64,000 nt of DNA from Corythucha ciliata (taxonomy: Eukaryota; Arthropoda; Insecta; Hemiptera; Tingidae), in assembly GCA_038030265.1 (NCBI GenBank), contig CM075942.1, positions 65,538,926-65,602,925 on the forward strand, in the 5' to 3' direction. Positions 31,770 to 43,766 of the stretch are shown here, one piece after another. The notes under the pieces are model-generated. The model made no database searches. It was not told the DNA's origin and worked only from the letters and a program-made list of their open reading frames with translations. The translations under genes were made by a program, and so were the position numbers. Numbering within the stretch: the stretch's first letter is position 1; each line of letters starts with the position of its first letter.

Positions 31770-33045
31770 TCATGCAAAGAATGGACGGCTCCGAATAAGG
31801 TCCACCCAAAAACAGTTTGTAAGGCCATAGGAGTGCCTGGAACTCCTTTTACACTCTTACCAAGGAATATTGATGGAAGTAGATCCGCCCCTATCAGAAG
31901 GGATACCGGTTGGGGAATACCAAAGCCTGGATCAGCCAGGTCTAAGTTCCTCAAATGATTCCATAGTTCAATTTTTAGAGGGTTAGATGGTAAATTTCCA
32001 GAAATTGAATTGACACATAGGGCATTTAAATTGAAAGATGGGAAATTTTGACCAACAGGCGTTAAACGAAAGGAGACCTTATGCTTTACGAAGGCTGTCT
32101 CTGTATTTGAAACACCTCGAATTGTATAATTTACAGGTGTCAGAGGAAGATGTAACTCGTTAGCTAAAGAATCAACAATGAAGGAAGATTGGCTTCCAGT
32201 GTCTAATAAAGCGCGTACTATTTTGCTTTTCCCATTTATTGGTGAATGAATTTTTAAAAGAACCGTTGAAAGAAGAATGGAAGATTCCTGTAGGGAAGAG
32301 GACGGAGAGGTTGAATGACACGAATTTGTTGTACTAGAATCTAGGGGTCCAGTCAGTGAGGACAAACAATCAGAAGGCGATGAGGTCGTAGGGGGAGTTG
32401 GGATCCCTGATTTCGAAGGGGATTGAGGTTTTTGACTCGAATTATTCTTAGACGGAAAATGGAGTAGAGAGTGATGGCGCAGTGAACAAAATTTGCAAGA
32501 AACATTGCTCCTACAATTTAAATTTTTATGAGATCCATTAAGACAATTGGTGCAATAAGATAATTGTTTAACTAAGGAAAACCTTTCGCTTGGCGATAGC
32601 TTCAAAAACTTAGGGCACTGTCTCAAAAGGTGTTCTTGAGTGCATAACGAGCAATGATTTCCGGACGAAGAAGAAGAAAAATAGACCTGTTTTTGAGAGT
32701 GCTTGGTCAATGATTTTGAAGCAGATGATGAAGCATATGAATTTTTAGTGGTTTTTCGAGACAGGTACAAATCAGCTGTTTGTAATGAAAGAAGGTGGTT
32801 TTCGAGAAAGTTAATTAATTTAAGATATGAAGGAAAATGACTTTGATTTGAACTCTCAAACAGCTGTCGGGTAGGGGAATCCAATTTTTTGAGTAAATGA
32901 TAGACTAGTCTGCCGGTGGAATCCATTTTTTGGTATGCATTGTATTTTCCGCCGGGCGCTTGCATTAATTGCCGGTATGATTTACTTTTTTGCCAGGAAT
33001 TTTTCCTTTCTTGACGGGCGGAAACATAGCTAAAAAAAATAAAAT
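31742..33045 (-). pseudogene. BEL-1 gag C-terminal part and protease
   Basis: Begins in mid-gag (STGRLVYHLL, FPSYLKLINFLENHLLSLQ), continues through the BEL-type cysteine/histidine knuckles (HCSLCTQEHLLRQCPKF, CTNCLNGSHKNLNCRS, CKFCSLRHHSLLHF), a serine/proline-rich linker, and the aspartic protease with ALLDTGSQSSFIV. The codons upstream of about 33045, to an ATG at 33112, do not look like gag and probably belong to flanking DNA. The DUF1759-type front of gag is lost. Confidence 0.8.
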
Positions 33046-33112
33046 TGAAATGACCGCCGCGGAAAGTTACCGCTGGAAGGTCTAGAAAGCAACTATTGGC
33101 CCTCCCCTTCAT

Positions 33113-34194
33113 CCGCCTCTGCCGACATAGATAAATAAATAGATGTTAACAATTCTCCGAGCCCCCCTCCCCGCGACCGTGGGGCTATTGCTTATCCCCT
33201 GCGTACGTGCAGTGCAGTGACATTAAATTCAGTACCGAAGTTCTAAACGAAAAAATAAAAACTTCAAGCACCACACTATTAAATTTCCCACTTTGCCTGA
33301 GTGTTGTTAGGCATTATCCACAATGCCTGATAACAGCCAGGCAATGTGAGAAATAATGAACAAATTTCGCACATTGCCTAACAGGGTCAGGCATTGTGAA
33401 CAATGTCTATGCATTCCCCACAATGCCTGATTTCCCACTTTGCCGGTGTAACATAGACACCATGCGTGAAGGTAAATGAAAGAAAATCCCCCTGATTTTG
33501 TGTGTTGATGTACATTAATTGCAATCATTCGTCACGCCTAGACCATTTTGCAGTCCCGCTTTTGCCCATCCTTCTCTTCTTTTAAAATGAATCTTTTCTA
33601 GATTTTTTTATTGACTCAATTAGAGCTACATGATTCATTGGTCACCGACAAGCCTCGAGTTTCCGTTCTTGCCTTTTCCTTTTTTTTTTACAAAAATACA
33701 GCAAAACAATAAAACGATTCTCTCCATGCTCCTCAAATACGTAAACTTTTAGGAAAATATGTTTCAGAATAACGCATCTTATATTTCTTGTATTATGCAA
33801 TTCAAGTTTAGAGCTTCCTATCATCGATATTTTTCAATTTCAGATGTTCCGGAGCGTCTTCCTGGGCAAGGCCAAACGGATATAATTCACCTAACTTAGA
33901 AAGGAGTTGCAACTTGCGTCAACAATACTACTGTCGGGAGTTCGGAAGAGCCCTATTGCTCAACAGCATAACGCCAAAATAGAGCAAAAATATGAACATA
34001 AAGTAAATAGCAGACATATAGCACAACATATCACCGAACACATAGTAAGTAATAAACAAGTTAAATAATGTAATTAACAGTCAACAGCCAACTTCCTTTT
34101 AAAGGAAAGAAAAGTACCACTAAAAAAATCGCAATGCGAGGGTACCGAGTTCGCTACAGAAGCCAAGCGATCCAGCGTGTAATGCCTCGCATGG
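33113..34194. other. No gene; cluster of three small stem-loops
   Basis: AGGCATT/AATGCCT (33309-33328), CAGGCAATGTG/CACATTGCCT (33338-33379) and CAGGCATTGTG/CACAATGCCTG (33388-33429) are three successive inverted pairs on one theme. The rest shows no frame or repeat I recognise. Confidence 0.5.
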
Positions 34195-34488
34195 TTAGTA
34201 CGGTGGTGCCCCACGTAGAACATTAACTTGACCATCACGTCTCAAATCACGCTGAGGAACTTTAAGGGACAGGCGTGAGAGGATTTCAGGGCAGGAGATG
34301 TGAGAGTTGAGGATCCTCCAAACAAAGAGGAGGCCCGCGGAGCGTCGTCTATCCACCAATGAGTGGAGCCCAGTAAAAAGAAGCCTTTCATTATAATGAT
34401 AATGCTCGAGACGCCCCAAATTTGTACGCCAAAGAGAAAGTAGCTCTACGCTGGATCGACTCAACAATGTATAATAATTACTGTACAT
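34195..34488 (-). pseudogene. LINE 3'-end fragment (reverse transcriptase C-terminal tail)
   Basis: The 97-codon frame has HSLVDRRRSAGLLFVWRILN, then SCPEILSRLSLKVPQRDLR, the post-polymerase tail common to Jockey/CR1-like LINEs. No catalytic part remains. It abuts the left TSD of element F at 34501. Confidence 0.6.
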
Positions 34489-34859
34489 ATATTAACAAAA
34501 TATTTACTCATGGGCTTAGCCAGAGGGGGGGGCAGGGGTAGGCAGCTGCCCTCCCATAGACTCGATAGCGCAGATTTAGTGGGGCAGTTACCCACCCCTA
34601 AATACATTCTGGAAGTATAAATCCTTCAGGAGTCAGGACAATCACATTGTGCTTCATCGGTGCTCACTAAAAATATAATTTCCGGGATTTCGCTATTAAA
34701 ATTTCGCAAGGGTGACGTAATATTCAGATACCATTTCGCCGTTTTTGCGTCATGAAATGCCACTTTCTCAGACTGACGCCGATTCAGGATTTGCCAAGGG
34801 AGGGGCTAGAGAAATGGTGTGCTTCCATCTACTAGAAAAATGGCTTGACAGACATTCGC

Positions 34860-35195
34860 TGCCTAAAAGAAGTTGAGCTATTCCCACTATAAAAACGGCG
34901 CTATATATAAACTAACTAAACTCGCGCATAAAAATACAAAACCGACGATTCCGTGACGCGCCCTAAAAATAGCTAAACTGGCGAATGGAGAACTTCTAAA
35001 AATGTCTGAAAATATCAATATTCGCGCTTCGAAAGTAACTAAATCGACCATTGGCGTGCTTGAAATGGCCAAACTGACCATACTCGTGACTAATGTGACC
35101 AAATACGCGCTTTTGGCTTGTCGGAGTAATTATCGAGGTCCTGAAAACGACCAAAATGACTTCACGCGCCCTGGAATTGCCTAAAAAGATTATTC
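34860..35195. repeat. Sat-3 array inside element F
   Basis: About ten units with CCTAAAAATAGCTAAACTG, GCGCCC and GACCATTGGCG variants, as at 1-154. Confidence 0.65.
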
Positions 35196-35201
35196 CTGCC
35201 C

Positions 35202-36130
35202 CAGGGGCGTAGCCAGCCCGTAACCAAGGTGTGGCCAGCCAGCTAGGCACGGATCCACAGTGGTGGGGGGGGGGGTGCGCACGTCTAGAGAAAAAGTTCT
35301 TGTTCGCGGATGAAATCTAGAAAAGGATATTTTGCGGCTAAGACGACTGAGGAAAAACACCCAGTCACGGTTAAAATTGAGAAATAGCGCTGGTTCACGT
35401 TGAACTTGAGAAATAAATCTCGTTATTCGCGGTTGAAAAGAAAAAACGCCAATTTGCGGTTTCGCGATGCAAAGTCCGGGGCGGAATTAAGAAAATGCGC
35501 TAATTCACGGTTTATGGAACTCTTTTCACAGCTAAAATTGACAAAATAAATTGCTCGTTCGATGTAGAATTGAGAAAAATCACTCATTTGCGGCTTGAAT
35601 TGAGGAAATACGCCAATTCACGGCTAAAACTGATAAACGGAGCTCATTTCTCAAACATCGGTAAACATTGTGAGAAAGAGCTAATTGACCGTTTATACAT
35701 ATATATATGGCAAGTTTGCGGGGGAAATTGAGAAAGAGCGTGACTTAGCGCATACATTTTTGAAAAAAAGTGCTTATTCACGGCTAAAACTGCGGAAAAT
35801 TGTTCGTTCGCCCGTGAAATTGAGGAAAATACCCATTTCAAGGTTTCGCAATGCGATACGATTACAAAGACTTATTATTGAGAAATAGTAAGTCAAAATG
35901 CGTTATTTCACGGTTTTTTGATACCTTTTCACGGCTAAAATGAAGAAAATGGGCTAGTTAATCGAGGTAGAATTGAGAAAAAGCACTCAGTTTCAGTTAA
36001 AATTAAGGAAAACTTCAATTCGAGGCTAAAAACAGTGCTCATTCACGATTAAAATCGGTGGAAAAAAAAACTCTGTGCAGCTTCTCTTAAGAAAAACTGG
36101 ATCCACGCCTGTGGGCCAGCTTCACTGGCG
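35202..36130. mobile_element. Possible further nested element(s) inside F
   Basis: CAGGGGCGTAGCCAG (35202) is a hAT-type end, and CACGGATCCA (about 35249) faces TGGATCCACGCCTG (36098-36111) in inverted order, enclosing the Sat-1 array. TSDs are not clean (only GCCAG is shared at the expected places), so the number of elements and their borders are open. Confidence 0.3.
35280..36080. repeat. Sat-1 array inside element F
   Basis: Units such as AATTCACGGCTAAAACTG and GAAATTGAGAAAGAGCG, mostly in the plus orientation of the AATTCGCGGCTAAAA form. Confidence 0.7.
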
Positions 36131-36747
36131 AAAATATCACATGCACCATTGCCTTTTTGCAGGCTTATACCAGGATCTGAAGGTTAGAATCGCGTCAATT
36201 CACGGTCATCAGAGACTAAATTTGCACAGAAACGGCCACTATCCGTCAAAAAATAAATATCTGCTGGAAAACCGTCGTTTGAAGCCTTCTATTTCGGATT
36301 TTATGTCGAAAACCTGAAACTTCTCTTCCCTCCCCCCTGGAAAGTGATACTTTTGGAGCTAAACTTTAAATTTTTAGACCTGAGACAGTAAACAGAGCTG
36401 GCATTTCCTCTCCCACCATAAGTCTGGATGGCACAGCGGGGTGAACACAAGCCAAAACACTCGAAATTTGTGCGTCGCACCTTCGAAAATGGGATTTTAG
36501 TGTGAAAAATCGGTCTCCAAGTTAAGCTGACCCTCGAAATCGGTTTGTCAGCAACAAACATCAGCGAATTTTTGATTTTTGATGAAACCGATAAGCGAAA
36601 ATGTGTTGTTTTTTTTATTGAGAAAAATCCGCAAAACTGGTTTTATGGAGAGGAATACAAAAAAGCCAGATCAGGGATTTTTTTTGGGCTGGGCAGTTGC
36701 CCCACGAAATCTGCGCTTTTGATTCTAGGAGAGGGCAGCTGCCCACC

Positions 36748-36929
36748 TGTTATATCCTTCACTACTCACTACAGTATTTATTACTGGACAAATGATTATT
36801 TATTCAATTTTAATAAAAAGAAGAAGTCGTTTTTCCTTTTCAAGTTCTAAAAACTAAACGTGCATTTTTTCTTTTCCTTTTTCACAATAATTCCAAGGTC
36901 TTCATACAAAGACCTCAAAAGTTACAACA
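36748..36929 (+). repeat. Gypsy-2 5' LTR (182 bp)
   Basis: TGTTATATCC...GTTACAACA. It differs from the 3' LTR at A/T in the TAATAAAAAG stretch and T/A in TTTTTCTTTTCC. Confidence 0.95.
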
Positions 36930-36932
36930 GTT

Positions 36933-36945
36933 TGGGGACGAGGAT
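36933..36945 (+). promoter_or_regulatory. Gypsy-2 primer-binding site
   Basis: TGGGGACGAGGAT, 3 nt after the LTR, one base different from the Gypsy-1 site. Confidence 0.65.
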
Positions 36946-37012
36946 TAAAACAACAACATTGTCGTGATACGTTGCATCTCTTTTTCAAGTTTCGAGTATA
37001 ATTTTCTTTCTG

Positions 37013-40000
37013 ATGGACGCGGATCAGTTTCAGCAACTCCTTGCCGTTTTTCAACAGCAGCAGGAAGCATTACTCGTTCAATTGTTAGAGCGAACCCGTC
37101 CCGAACAGCGCACAATTGATCAGGTGAATTATTCATCCATTTCGCCTTTTGAAAATTTCGATCCCAGACGAGAAAAACTTTCATATTACCTCAAACGTTT
37201 CGATAATTACTGTTCAATGAAAAATGTCACTTCAGAAGAAAAAATTGCCCAATTATTGTGTGCGTCGATTGGCTCAGTCCATTACAATAACCTTGCCGCG
37301 TTTCTTGGTCCCGATAAATCTGTCAAAAATCTCCCGTACGATGCTTTAATTGCAGCGTTTAAGCAAATGCTCACGCCTCGGAAAAGTGTCATCGTTTCCC
37401 AACACTATTTTCTTAATATATATCAGCAAGACCGACAGTCCGTGGCAGATTCGTCGCAGATTTGCAAAAAGCCCTTGCCGACTGTGAGTTTTCGATCAAA
37501 TGCCAGTGTAATCAATCCGTCTCAATTTCAGAAATTTTTCTCCGAGCCCAATTTGTTAGAGGCTTACGCGACGACTGGCTTCGCGAGCAAATTTTACAGT
37601 CCGACGCCGTAAAATTCGATGACGTTTTAACTAAAGCAATCGCTCTCGAAGCGTCGAGAGTAGAGAGCAAGGAACTAACCAAGCGTACTTCGCACGCTGT
37701 TTCAACGTTTGATGACAGCTGCAGTGCCGACACTCACAAGGTTTCCTCCTCTTCCATTCGCCGCCGTTCTACAAGTCGTCCTGGTTCACGGTCAGCTTTC
37801 CGATCATCAGACACTCGCAATTTTCATACTCGGTACAGTAGACCCAATTATCAGTCCCTCGGTATCGATAACCTCTGTTTCAGGTGTGGGATAAGTGGTC
37901 ACAGAGTAACTGACTGCAAGCGTGATCGTTCACAAATTAAATGTGACTCTTGTAATAAAATAGGTCACGTTGCCAAAGTTTGTTTCACAACGCTAACGAA
38001 ACCATCGCCTCCTCGAACGAATTTAGCACCCCCTTCGTCGTTGCACACTTTGTCCGACGATTGTTTCACATCAGAACATTCATACGGGATAAACATCCTA
38101 CAAACCGTCCCAACCCGAACACAAGTCGTGGATTTATTCGAACTTAATCCAGATTCTGACAAGTATATTGTTTCAGTGACGCTGAACGGAACACCTCAGC
38201 AATTTGAAGTCGATTCCGGCGCCAAGTTCTTCCTGATTTCTGAGCGGGATTTCAAACGTCTAAAACTGAATGTGCCAGTTAAAAGTTCGAATATCGCCTT
38301 CCGTTCGTACACAGGTAGCATAATCAATTCACAAGGCAAACTTTCCGTTCTGGTTGCGTATCACGGAAAACAAATTATTGGCAATTTATACATTGTTCCC
38401 AACGGACATGACTCACTTCTCGGTAGACAATGGATACGAGAGCTCGACATTGACCTAAAAAAGATTGACCAGGAAATGAAACTGCCGATTCCGGTCAAAC
38501 AACTTCACTCGGATGACTCGATAAAATCTCTTTTCGATCATTTTTCAGAATTTTTTCAGGAAAAAATTGGCTGCGTTCCAGGTTTTACAGTACGCCTCAA
38601 TCTTCGTCCGGGTGTAAAACCAGTTTTCACGAGGGAGCGCGATGTTCCTTACGCTCTTCGTGAACGCGTCGATAAGGAGCTGGATGTACTCGAAAAAGAC
38701 GGAATTATTTCCCCTGTTCCAACTAGTGACTGGGTGATTGGGGCTCACCTCTCGTGGTGATCTCGAAGCCAGATGGAGGAGTTCGCCTTTGCGTCGACTA
38801 TAAATGCGGTGTCAACGAACGACTGGTAAAAGCCAGTTATCCGATTCGACGAATAGACGATGTGCTGCACAGCCTTCGTAACTCAAAATTCTTCTGTAAA
38901 CTCGATCTATTTAAAGCGTATCTTCATTTACAGGTCGACGAAGAAAGCAGCAACGTCCAAACAATTACTACTCACCGCGGTACGTATCGTGTACACCGTC
39001 TTAGTTTTGGTATCAAGACTGCCCCATCGGAGTTTAATAGAATCCTTTCTCAAATCCTCCAAGGTGTCCCAAAGACGGAAGCATATTTCGACGACATTAT
39101 CGTACACGGTTCAACGCTCGACGAATGTTTTCAGAATTTACACAGCTGTTTACAACGTCTTACTGAATACGACCTTCATTTAAACAAAAAGAAATGTACT
39201 TTTTTTCAGACGAAAATCGAATATTTAGGTCATGTCGTCGAGTTCAACAAAATTTCGAAATCCCCGGAAAAAGTTATTGCGGTTCAAAATTTACCACGAC
39301 CGACAAATGCTGATGGAGTCCGACGTTTTCTCGGTCTCGCGACATACTATTCTCGTTTCATTCCTGATTACTCGACTCTCACCTACCCGCTTCGATGTTT
39401 GTTGAGAAAAAAGGAACAATGGGCATGGTCGTCAAAATGTGAGTCAGCTTTCAACAGAATTAAAACAGAACTTTGCAGCGATCGAGTACTTGTACCGTAT
39501 GATCCTGTTTTGCCACTCGTGTTAACTACTGACGCCAGTGCAACAGGAATTGGAGCTGTACTAAGTCACAGTATTGAAGGCGCCGAAAGTCCAATCTCGT
39601 ACGCATCTCGTTCTCTTACAGTATCGGAACAAAATTACAGCCAGTTAGATAGAGAGGCCCTGGCTATCATTTTTGGCGTAAATTATTTCTTTAACTACCT
39701 GATTGGTAACCATTTTTATCTTTTTACAGACAATGAGCCACTGTCACGCATTTTCGACCCTCAGAAGCCTCTGCCAAAAATGACTTCCTCGCGTTTGTTG
39801 CGTTACGCATCGTTTTTATCAGGCTTCGATTACACTGTAAAATTAAAGAAAGGAATCGAAAATCAAAACGCAGATTGTTTATCGCGCGCGCCCGTCGAAA
39901 AATTCAGAGCGTCAAATGATGAGTTCATTGGTAATGAAGTAAATCAAATTTGCTCACAGCTCGTTTTTCAAATTTCAAGTGAGCATATAACTTCCGTCGT

Positions 40001-41334
40001 TATAAAAGAAGAAACAAAAAAGGATCAGGAGCTAGGTGAACTCGTCCGAAAACTCACCATCAGCCCGGTTGACTCTGAGTTTACGTTATTTGACGGTATT
40101 CTTTTCAGGAAAGATAGAGTTGTCATTCCTAACATTCTTCGTTCCAAGATTCTAGATGAGCTTCATGAAACCCATCAAGGAGTGACAAAAATGAAGCAAC
40201 TTGCCCGTCGGTATGTTTACTGGCCATCCATTGACCGAGACATAGAGCGTATGGTCAAGGAGTGTGAACAATGCGCCTTGGTCAAATCGAACCCTCCTAA
40301 AGCACCTGTTCACCCGTGGGACCTTCCAGATACTAACTGGGAGAGGATCCACGTTGACTATGCCGGCCCTATCGACGGACATTATTTCTTAGTCTGTGTG
40401 GATTCTAGGTCCAAGTGGCCTGAAGTTCGAATCACTTGCGATCCTCCTACCACCCCTGTCACAATTTTCATTGCTGGAAAACATATTTTCGTTCCATGGC
40501 TACCCTCGCATAATCGTTTCAGATAACGCTTCGGTTTTTACGAGTAACGAATTTGTTACATACTGTAAGACGAGTGGAATCGGCCAAAAATTTATCGCGC
40601 TTGGACATCAAGCTACAAACGGTTTAGTGGAAAGAAATATTCAGACTCTCAAAAATAGACTAAAAACCGCTTCAAGTGAAAATATTGCTGTTCAAGAAAA
40701 AGTGAGACGAATACTTCTACGTCATCGTGCTACGCCACTAAGTTGTGGAGAGTCTCCCGCAGAAAAGTATCTTCACCGGACCCTTCGACTTCGTCTAGAC
40801 GCAATTTTCCCGTCAAGGCCCACCACAACCGTCAATACTTCTTCTTTTTCAACTAAACCTTGTCGTTTTTTTTCAGTGGGAGAAAGAGTTCAAGTTCGAT
40901 TCATCTCGAATTCTAAAAAACCCACTTGGGTATTCGGCGAAATCAGAAGAAAGATGGGCACTCGCCATTACCTTGTTCTTCTGGATTCGGGAAGAACGAT
41001 CAAACGTCACGTAAATCAGTTGAGGTCGACACTTGTTAAAAAAGTCAATTTCGGGCCGACCGAAGTTTTTGAAATCCCTAGACCCCGTTCCAACCCTGTC
41101 ATCCTTTCAAATGAATCTTGCAGTCTGTTTCCAGATATCCCTTCTTCTCCCTCTCTACCGCCCGTCGATCAAGATACGCCATCGGTGAACTATCGATTTT
41201 CTCCTGATCGCTCTCCCCCATCTGTCGGTTCTCCCTCTTCTTTCGAAAATCAAAATCAATCGGAAGCCTTGCGTGATCGCCCCCGTCGAAACACTCGATT
41301 GCCGCTGCGTTTCAGGGACTATATCATGAAGTGA
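37013..41334 (+). pseudogene. gag-pol: Gypsy-2 gag-pol with three frame changes
   Basis: Gag starts MDADQFQQLLAVFQQQQ. Frame changes occur near 37450-37465 (in gag), 38745-38757 (start of reverse transcriptase) and 40460-40510 (inside the integrase core). Domains across the pieces: knuckles CFRCGISGHRVTDC and CDSCNKIGHVAKVC (about 37878-37983), both complete unlike Gypsy-1; protease VDSGAKFFLIS (38211); reverse transcriptase YFDD (about 39085); RNase H TTDASATGIGAVL (about 39528); integrase finger ETHQGVTKM...CEQCALVK (40167-40278); core YAGPIDGHYFLVCVDS and DNASVFTS (40522). The last part carries GLVERNIQTLKN. Not functional as a single product. Confidence 0.92.
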
Positions 41335-41354
41335 AGAGCCTACAGCATCCGTTT

Positions 41355-41368
41355 AAGTGGGGGAGAAT
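41355..41368 (+). promoter_or_regulatory. Gypsy-2 polypurine tract
   Basis: AAGTGGGGGAGAAT directly before the 3' LTR. Confidence 0.8.
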
Positions 41369-41550
41369 TGTTATATCCTTCACTACTCACTACAGTATTT
41401 ATTACTGGACAAATGATTATTTATTCAATTTTAATATAAAGAAGAAGTCGTTTTTCCTTTTCAAGTTCTAAAAACTAAACGTGCATTTTTTCATTTCCTT
41501 TTTCACAATAATTCCAAGGTCTTCATACAAAGACCTCAAAAGTTACAACA
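41369..41550 (+). repeat. Gypsy-2 3' LTR (182 bp)
   Basis: Same length as the 5' LTR and two mismatches. TSD CCACC follows, then the last 26 bp of element F. Confidence 0.95.
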
Positions 41551-41659
41551 CCACCCCTGCCCCCCGCTAGCTACGCCCATGTATTTACTCATAATTCTTC
41601 AATCTGTATTTCATGCAAACCAAATAATTATACCTTGAAACAGCCGTGAACATGAGTAG

Positions 41660-41815
41660 ATGTGAAATAGACGTCTATTAGACGTACAATAGACCTTAAA
41701 TAGACGCCTAGTAGACGTGAAATAGTGTCTCGTTTAGACCTTAAATAGACGTCTATAGTATACGTTAGACGTCTATTAGACGTTCATGTAGACGTCTTTT
41801 AGACCGAAAAATGTT
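41660..41815. repeat. AGACGTCTA-type short palindromic repeat cluster
   Basis: About ten irregular copies of TAGACGTCTA, TAGACGT or TAGACC separated by 5-12 bp of A/T. The 10-mer itself is a palindrome. Confidence 0.6.
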
Positions 41816-41833
41816 TACTGGGAAGACACCACA

Positions 41834-42602
41834 TGAAGTTGTACATGTATTTCCTCGACCCCCCTCAAATCTAACCTCGCCTACTCCGCGTTACGTAAAT
41901 TACCGCCGCATTTCTGCAACAATCCTGGACTTCAAGGGCTGATTTAAATCTTCCAGGAAATTCCGCACAACCGTACGATCTTCTTTTTTCATATTTCGTC
42001 CCTAAAATAACTGTAAAGCCCGGTTTCCACTTGAACCTTTTTGCCGTTCCGTACCAGCGTTCCATACCAGTTTGGTATGGAACGACTTGAAAATGACATG
42101 CCGTATCATTGCAGCGTTCCGTTCCTTATACCCGTATCATTTGAAGGAACGGGCTGGTGGGATACGCGTTCCTTCTTCCTTCAGTTTCACGTTCTCGCGG
42201 CGAACCACGTTTCCACTGGACTATGCGCGTTCCATTCCTTTCCTTTGATGGTTCGGGCAAAAACCGACTCTATAGCGGGTCGACCCGTTCCATTCCTTTT
42301 CCCCCTCAAAAGATCGGCGCGTATCAGTTTAAAGCCCAGTTTAAAGGTCTAGAGTGGTATGGAACGGGTTAAAAAGATACAAGTGGAAACCGGGCTTAAA
42401 ACGCACATAAACTTTTACCTTGAAAATTCACACTCTTTTGACGACTTATTTAGAAAAGCAAGATCGTACGGTTGTGCGGAATTTCCTGTAGATTTAAACG
42501 AGCCCTTGAAGTCCCAGATTGGTGCAGACATACGGCGGAGTCGGCGGGGTATAATTTGAAGGGGGGGGGGAGTCGAGGAAACACAATGTACAACTCCACC
42601 TT
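41834..42602. mobile_element. Foldback element J with a MITE in its loop
   Basis: The left arm (about 41834-42000) and right arm (about 42440-42602) are inverted, sharing AGTTGTACAT, TTTCCTCGAC, GGACTTCAAGGGCT and GGAAATTCCGCACAACCGTA (that last stretch at 41956-41975 on the left). The arms are similar but not identical. No outer TSD found. The centre is occupied by a separate MITE. Confidence 0.65.
42017..42396. mobile_element. MITE M (Tourist/Harbinger-like, 380 bp)
   Basis: Inverted ends AGCCCGGTTTCCACTTG and CAAGTGGAAACCGGGCT, flanked by TAA on both sides (42014-42016 and 42397-42399). A TAA duplication suits PIF/Harbinger. Internal GTTCCGTACCAGCG / TGGTATGGAACG palindromes. No frame of note. 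Confidence 0.75.
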
Positions 42603-43766
42603 AAGTTATCGCAGAAACAGATTTTGCCATTTAGTCGATACCTATAACCCGCCAAACACGTGGAGTCATGCGTGTTGTAATCTACCAATTCTGTTTTAAT
42701 TTCCCCAACTGGTTTGTTTGTGACGTTGGCTGTTTAGTTCACCCCTGAATCTCGACGGTAATAATACAACTTTTGTTGTATAAATTAATGCATGAAATGG
42801 TCTTGTCTCTCATTGTAAACATGTTGCGAAATGGAAGAAACCTCACGGGGTAAATCCTTTCATCTGCTTGTCAGTAATCTCCTCAAAGAAAATCTCTAAA
42901 TCAATTCACTGTTCTCTGACTTCTCCTTCATATCATTATAATTTCGTGATTATTTCATCCGCCATTTCAAAGGGATTGAAAAGCCCAAGACCTATTCAAC
43001 ACATAAGAAAGAACTCTCTTATCAATTTAATGTCTTTGTTTAGAACCCATTAGACCCCCCCCCCCCCTCCCCGCCACGCTATATTATATAGGGCCTTGAC
43101 TCCCACTATTAACACAGTAAGCTGTAATGTTTTTTTATTCAATTAAATCCGACACCAGACGGTTAATTCTTGTATTTACCTCCAAACCATTTTGAACACA
43201 AAAAATATATTATTTCCTCGGATATTTTCACCATTTTTAAACCCCTGGAAAAAGGGGTCTAAAAACATGAAAAGAAGCGGAAGTCGAGTAAGAATGGTTC
43301 TTCAAACAAACAAAACTCCTCCCAGCTCTTTTCCCTTTACTAAGCTCAAGAATTTTTCGTTTTCTTCCCTTTTTTTTCTTCTTCCTTCCCCGGGCATTGT
43401 ATTCTTACGAGTTTCATCCCTTTTTTTTATTTAGAGTGCTACGGTTTTCTATCTTGAGAAAGTGTGTAGGTTTGGGCGTCGTCAAAAGCATTGTGGTTGG
43501 GGCTAGGGGTGGAACTGAAGCGCGTCTTTATCGTTGAAAAAAAAACGTCAAATCATTTTTAGAAGGACCATTTATTATTTTTGTTTTCCTCTACTGAGGT
43601 GTAGCCTGAATGTATGAGAAACAAGCACTGGGTTATAAGAAATATTTGTAATATATTTTCGAAAAAGTTGGTGTTAAGTCTTACTCGAGCTCTTGGCGCA
43701 AGAGCTTTTTCCTTCCTTCGCATTTTCCTTTCTACCTATCCATAAATTCAGTCAGCAAACACAATC
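42603..43766. other. Leader or flank of BEL-2; no gene
   Basis: Poly-C near 43050-43064. The 5' LTR of BEL-2 would be expected near 43.1-43.7 kb but has no partner in the window to define it. TTGGCGCAAGAGC at about 43693 could be a primer-binding site. Confidence 0.3.

Larger units (their letters stand above)
27060..33045 (-). mobile_element. BEL-1: 5'-truncated BEL/Pao LTR retrotransposon
   Basis: On the minus strand: gag zinc region and protease, reverse transcriptase, RNase H, integrase, purine tract, and a candidate 3' LTR. The N-terminal gag and the 5' LTR are missing above about 33045. The polyprotein is broken by a frameshift near 31760 and by a nested DNA element at 30292-30718. Confidence 0.85.
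36748..41550 (+). mobile_element. Gypsy-2: recent Ty3/gypsy copy with broken genes
   Basis: 182-bp LTRs at both ends, TSD CCACC (36743-36747 and 41551-41555), primer site and purine tract like Gypsy-1. The LTRs differ at two positions that I can see. Gag-pol is broken by three frame changes. It is the same lineage as Gypsy-1 but clearly diverged in protein and LTR. Confidence 0.95.
34509..41581. mobile_element. hAT-like element F, host of Gypsy-2
   Basis: Ends CATGGGCTTAGCCAGAGGG and CTAGCTACGCCCATG are inverted, and a perfect 8-bp TSD TATTTACT lies at 34501-34508 and 41582-41589. The subterminal region is also inverted: CAGGGGTAGGCAGCTGCCCT near 34531 matches the reverse of the stretch at 36690-36747, which Gypsy-2 separated from the outermost 31 bp. 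Without Gypsy-2 the element is about 2.3 kb and has no transposase. The interior holds Sat-3 and Sat-1 arrays. Confidence 0.88.

Noticed and set aside
36545..36850. Open frame of 101 codons entering the Gypsy-2 LTR
   Set aside because: It runs from element F sequence into the LTR of a later insertion, so it cannot be an evolved gene.
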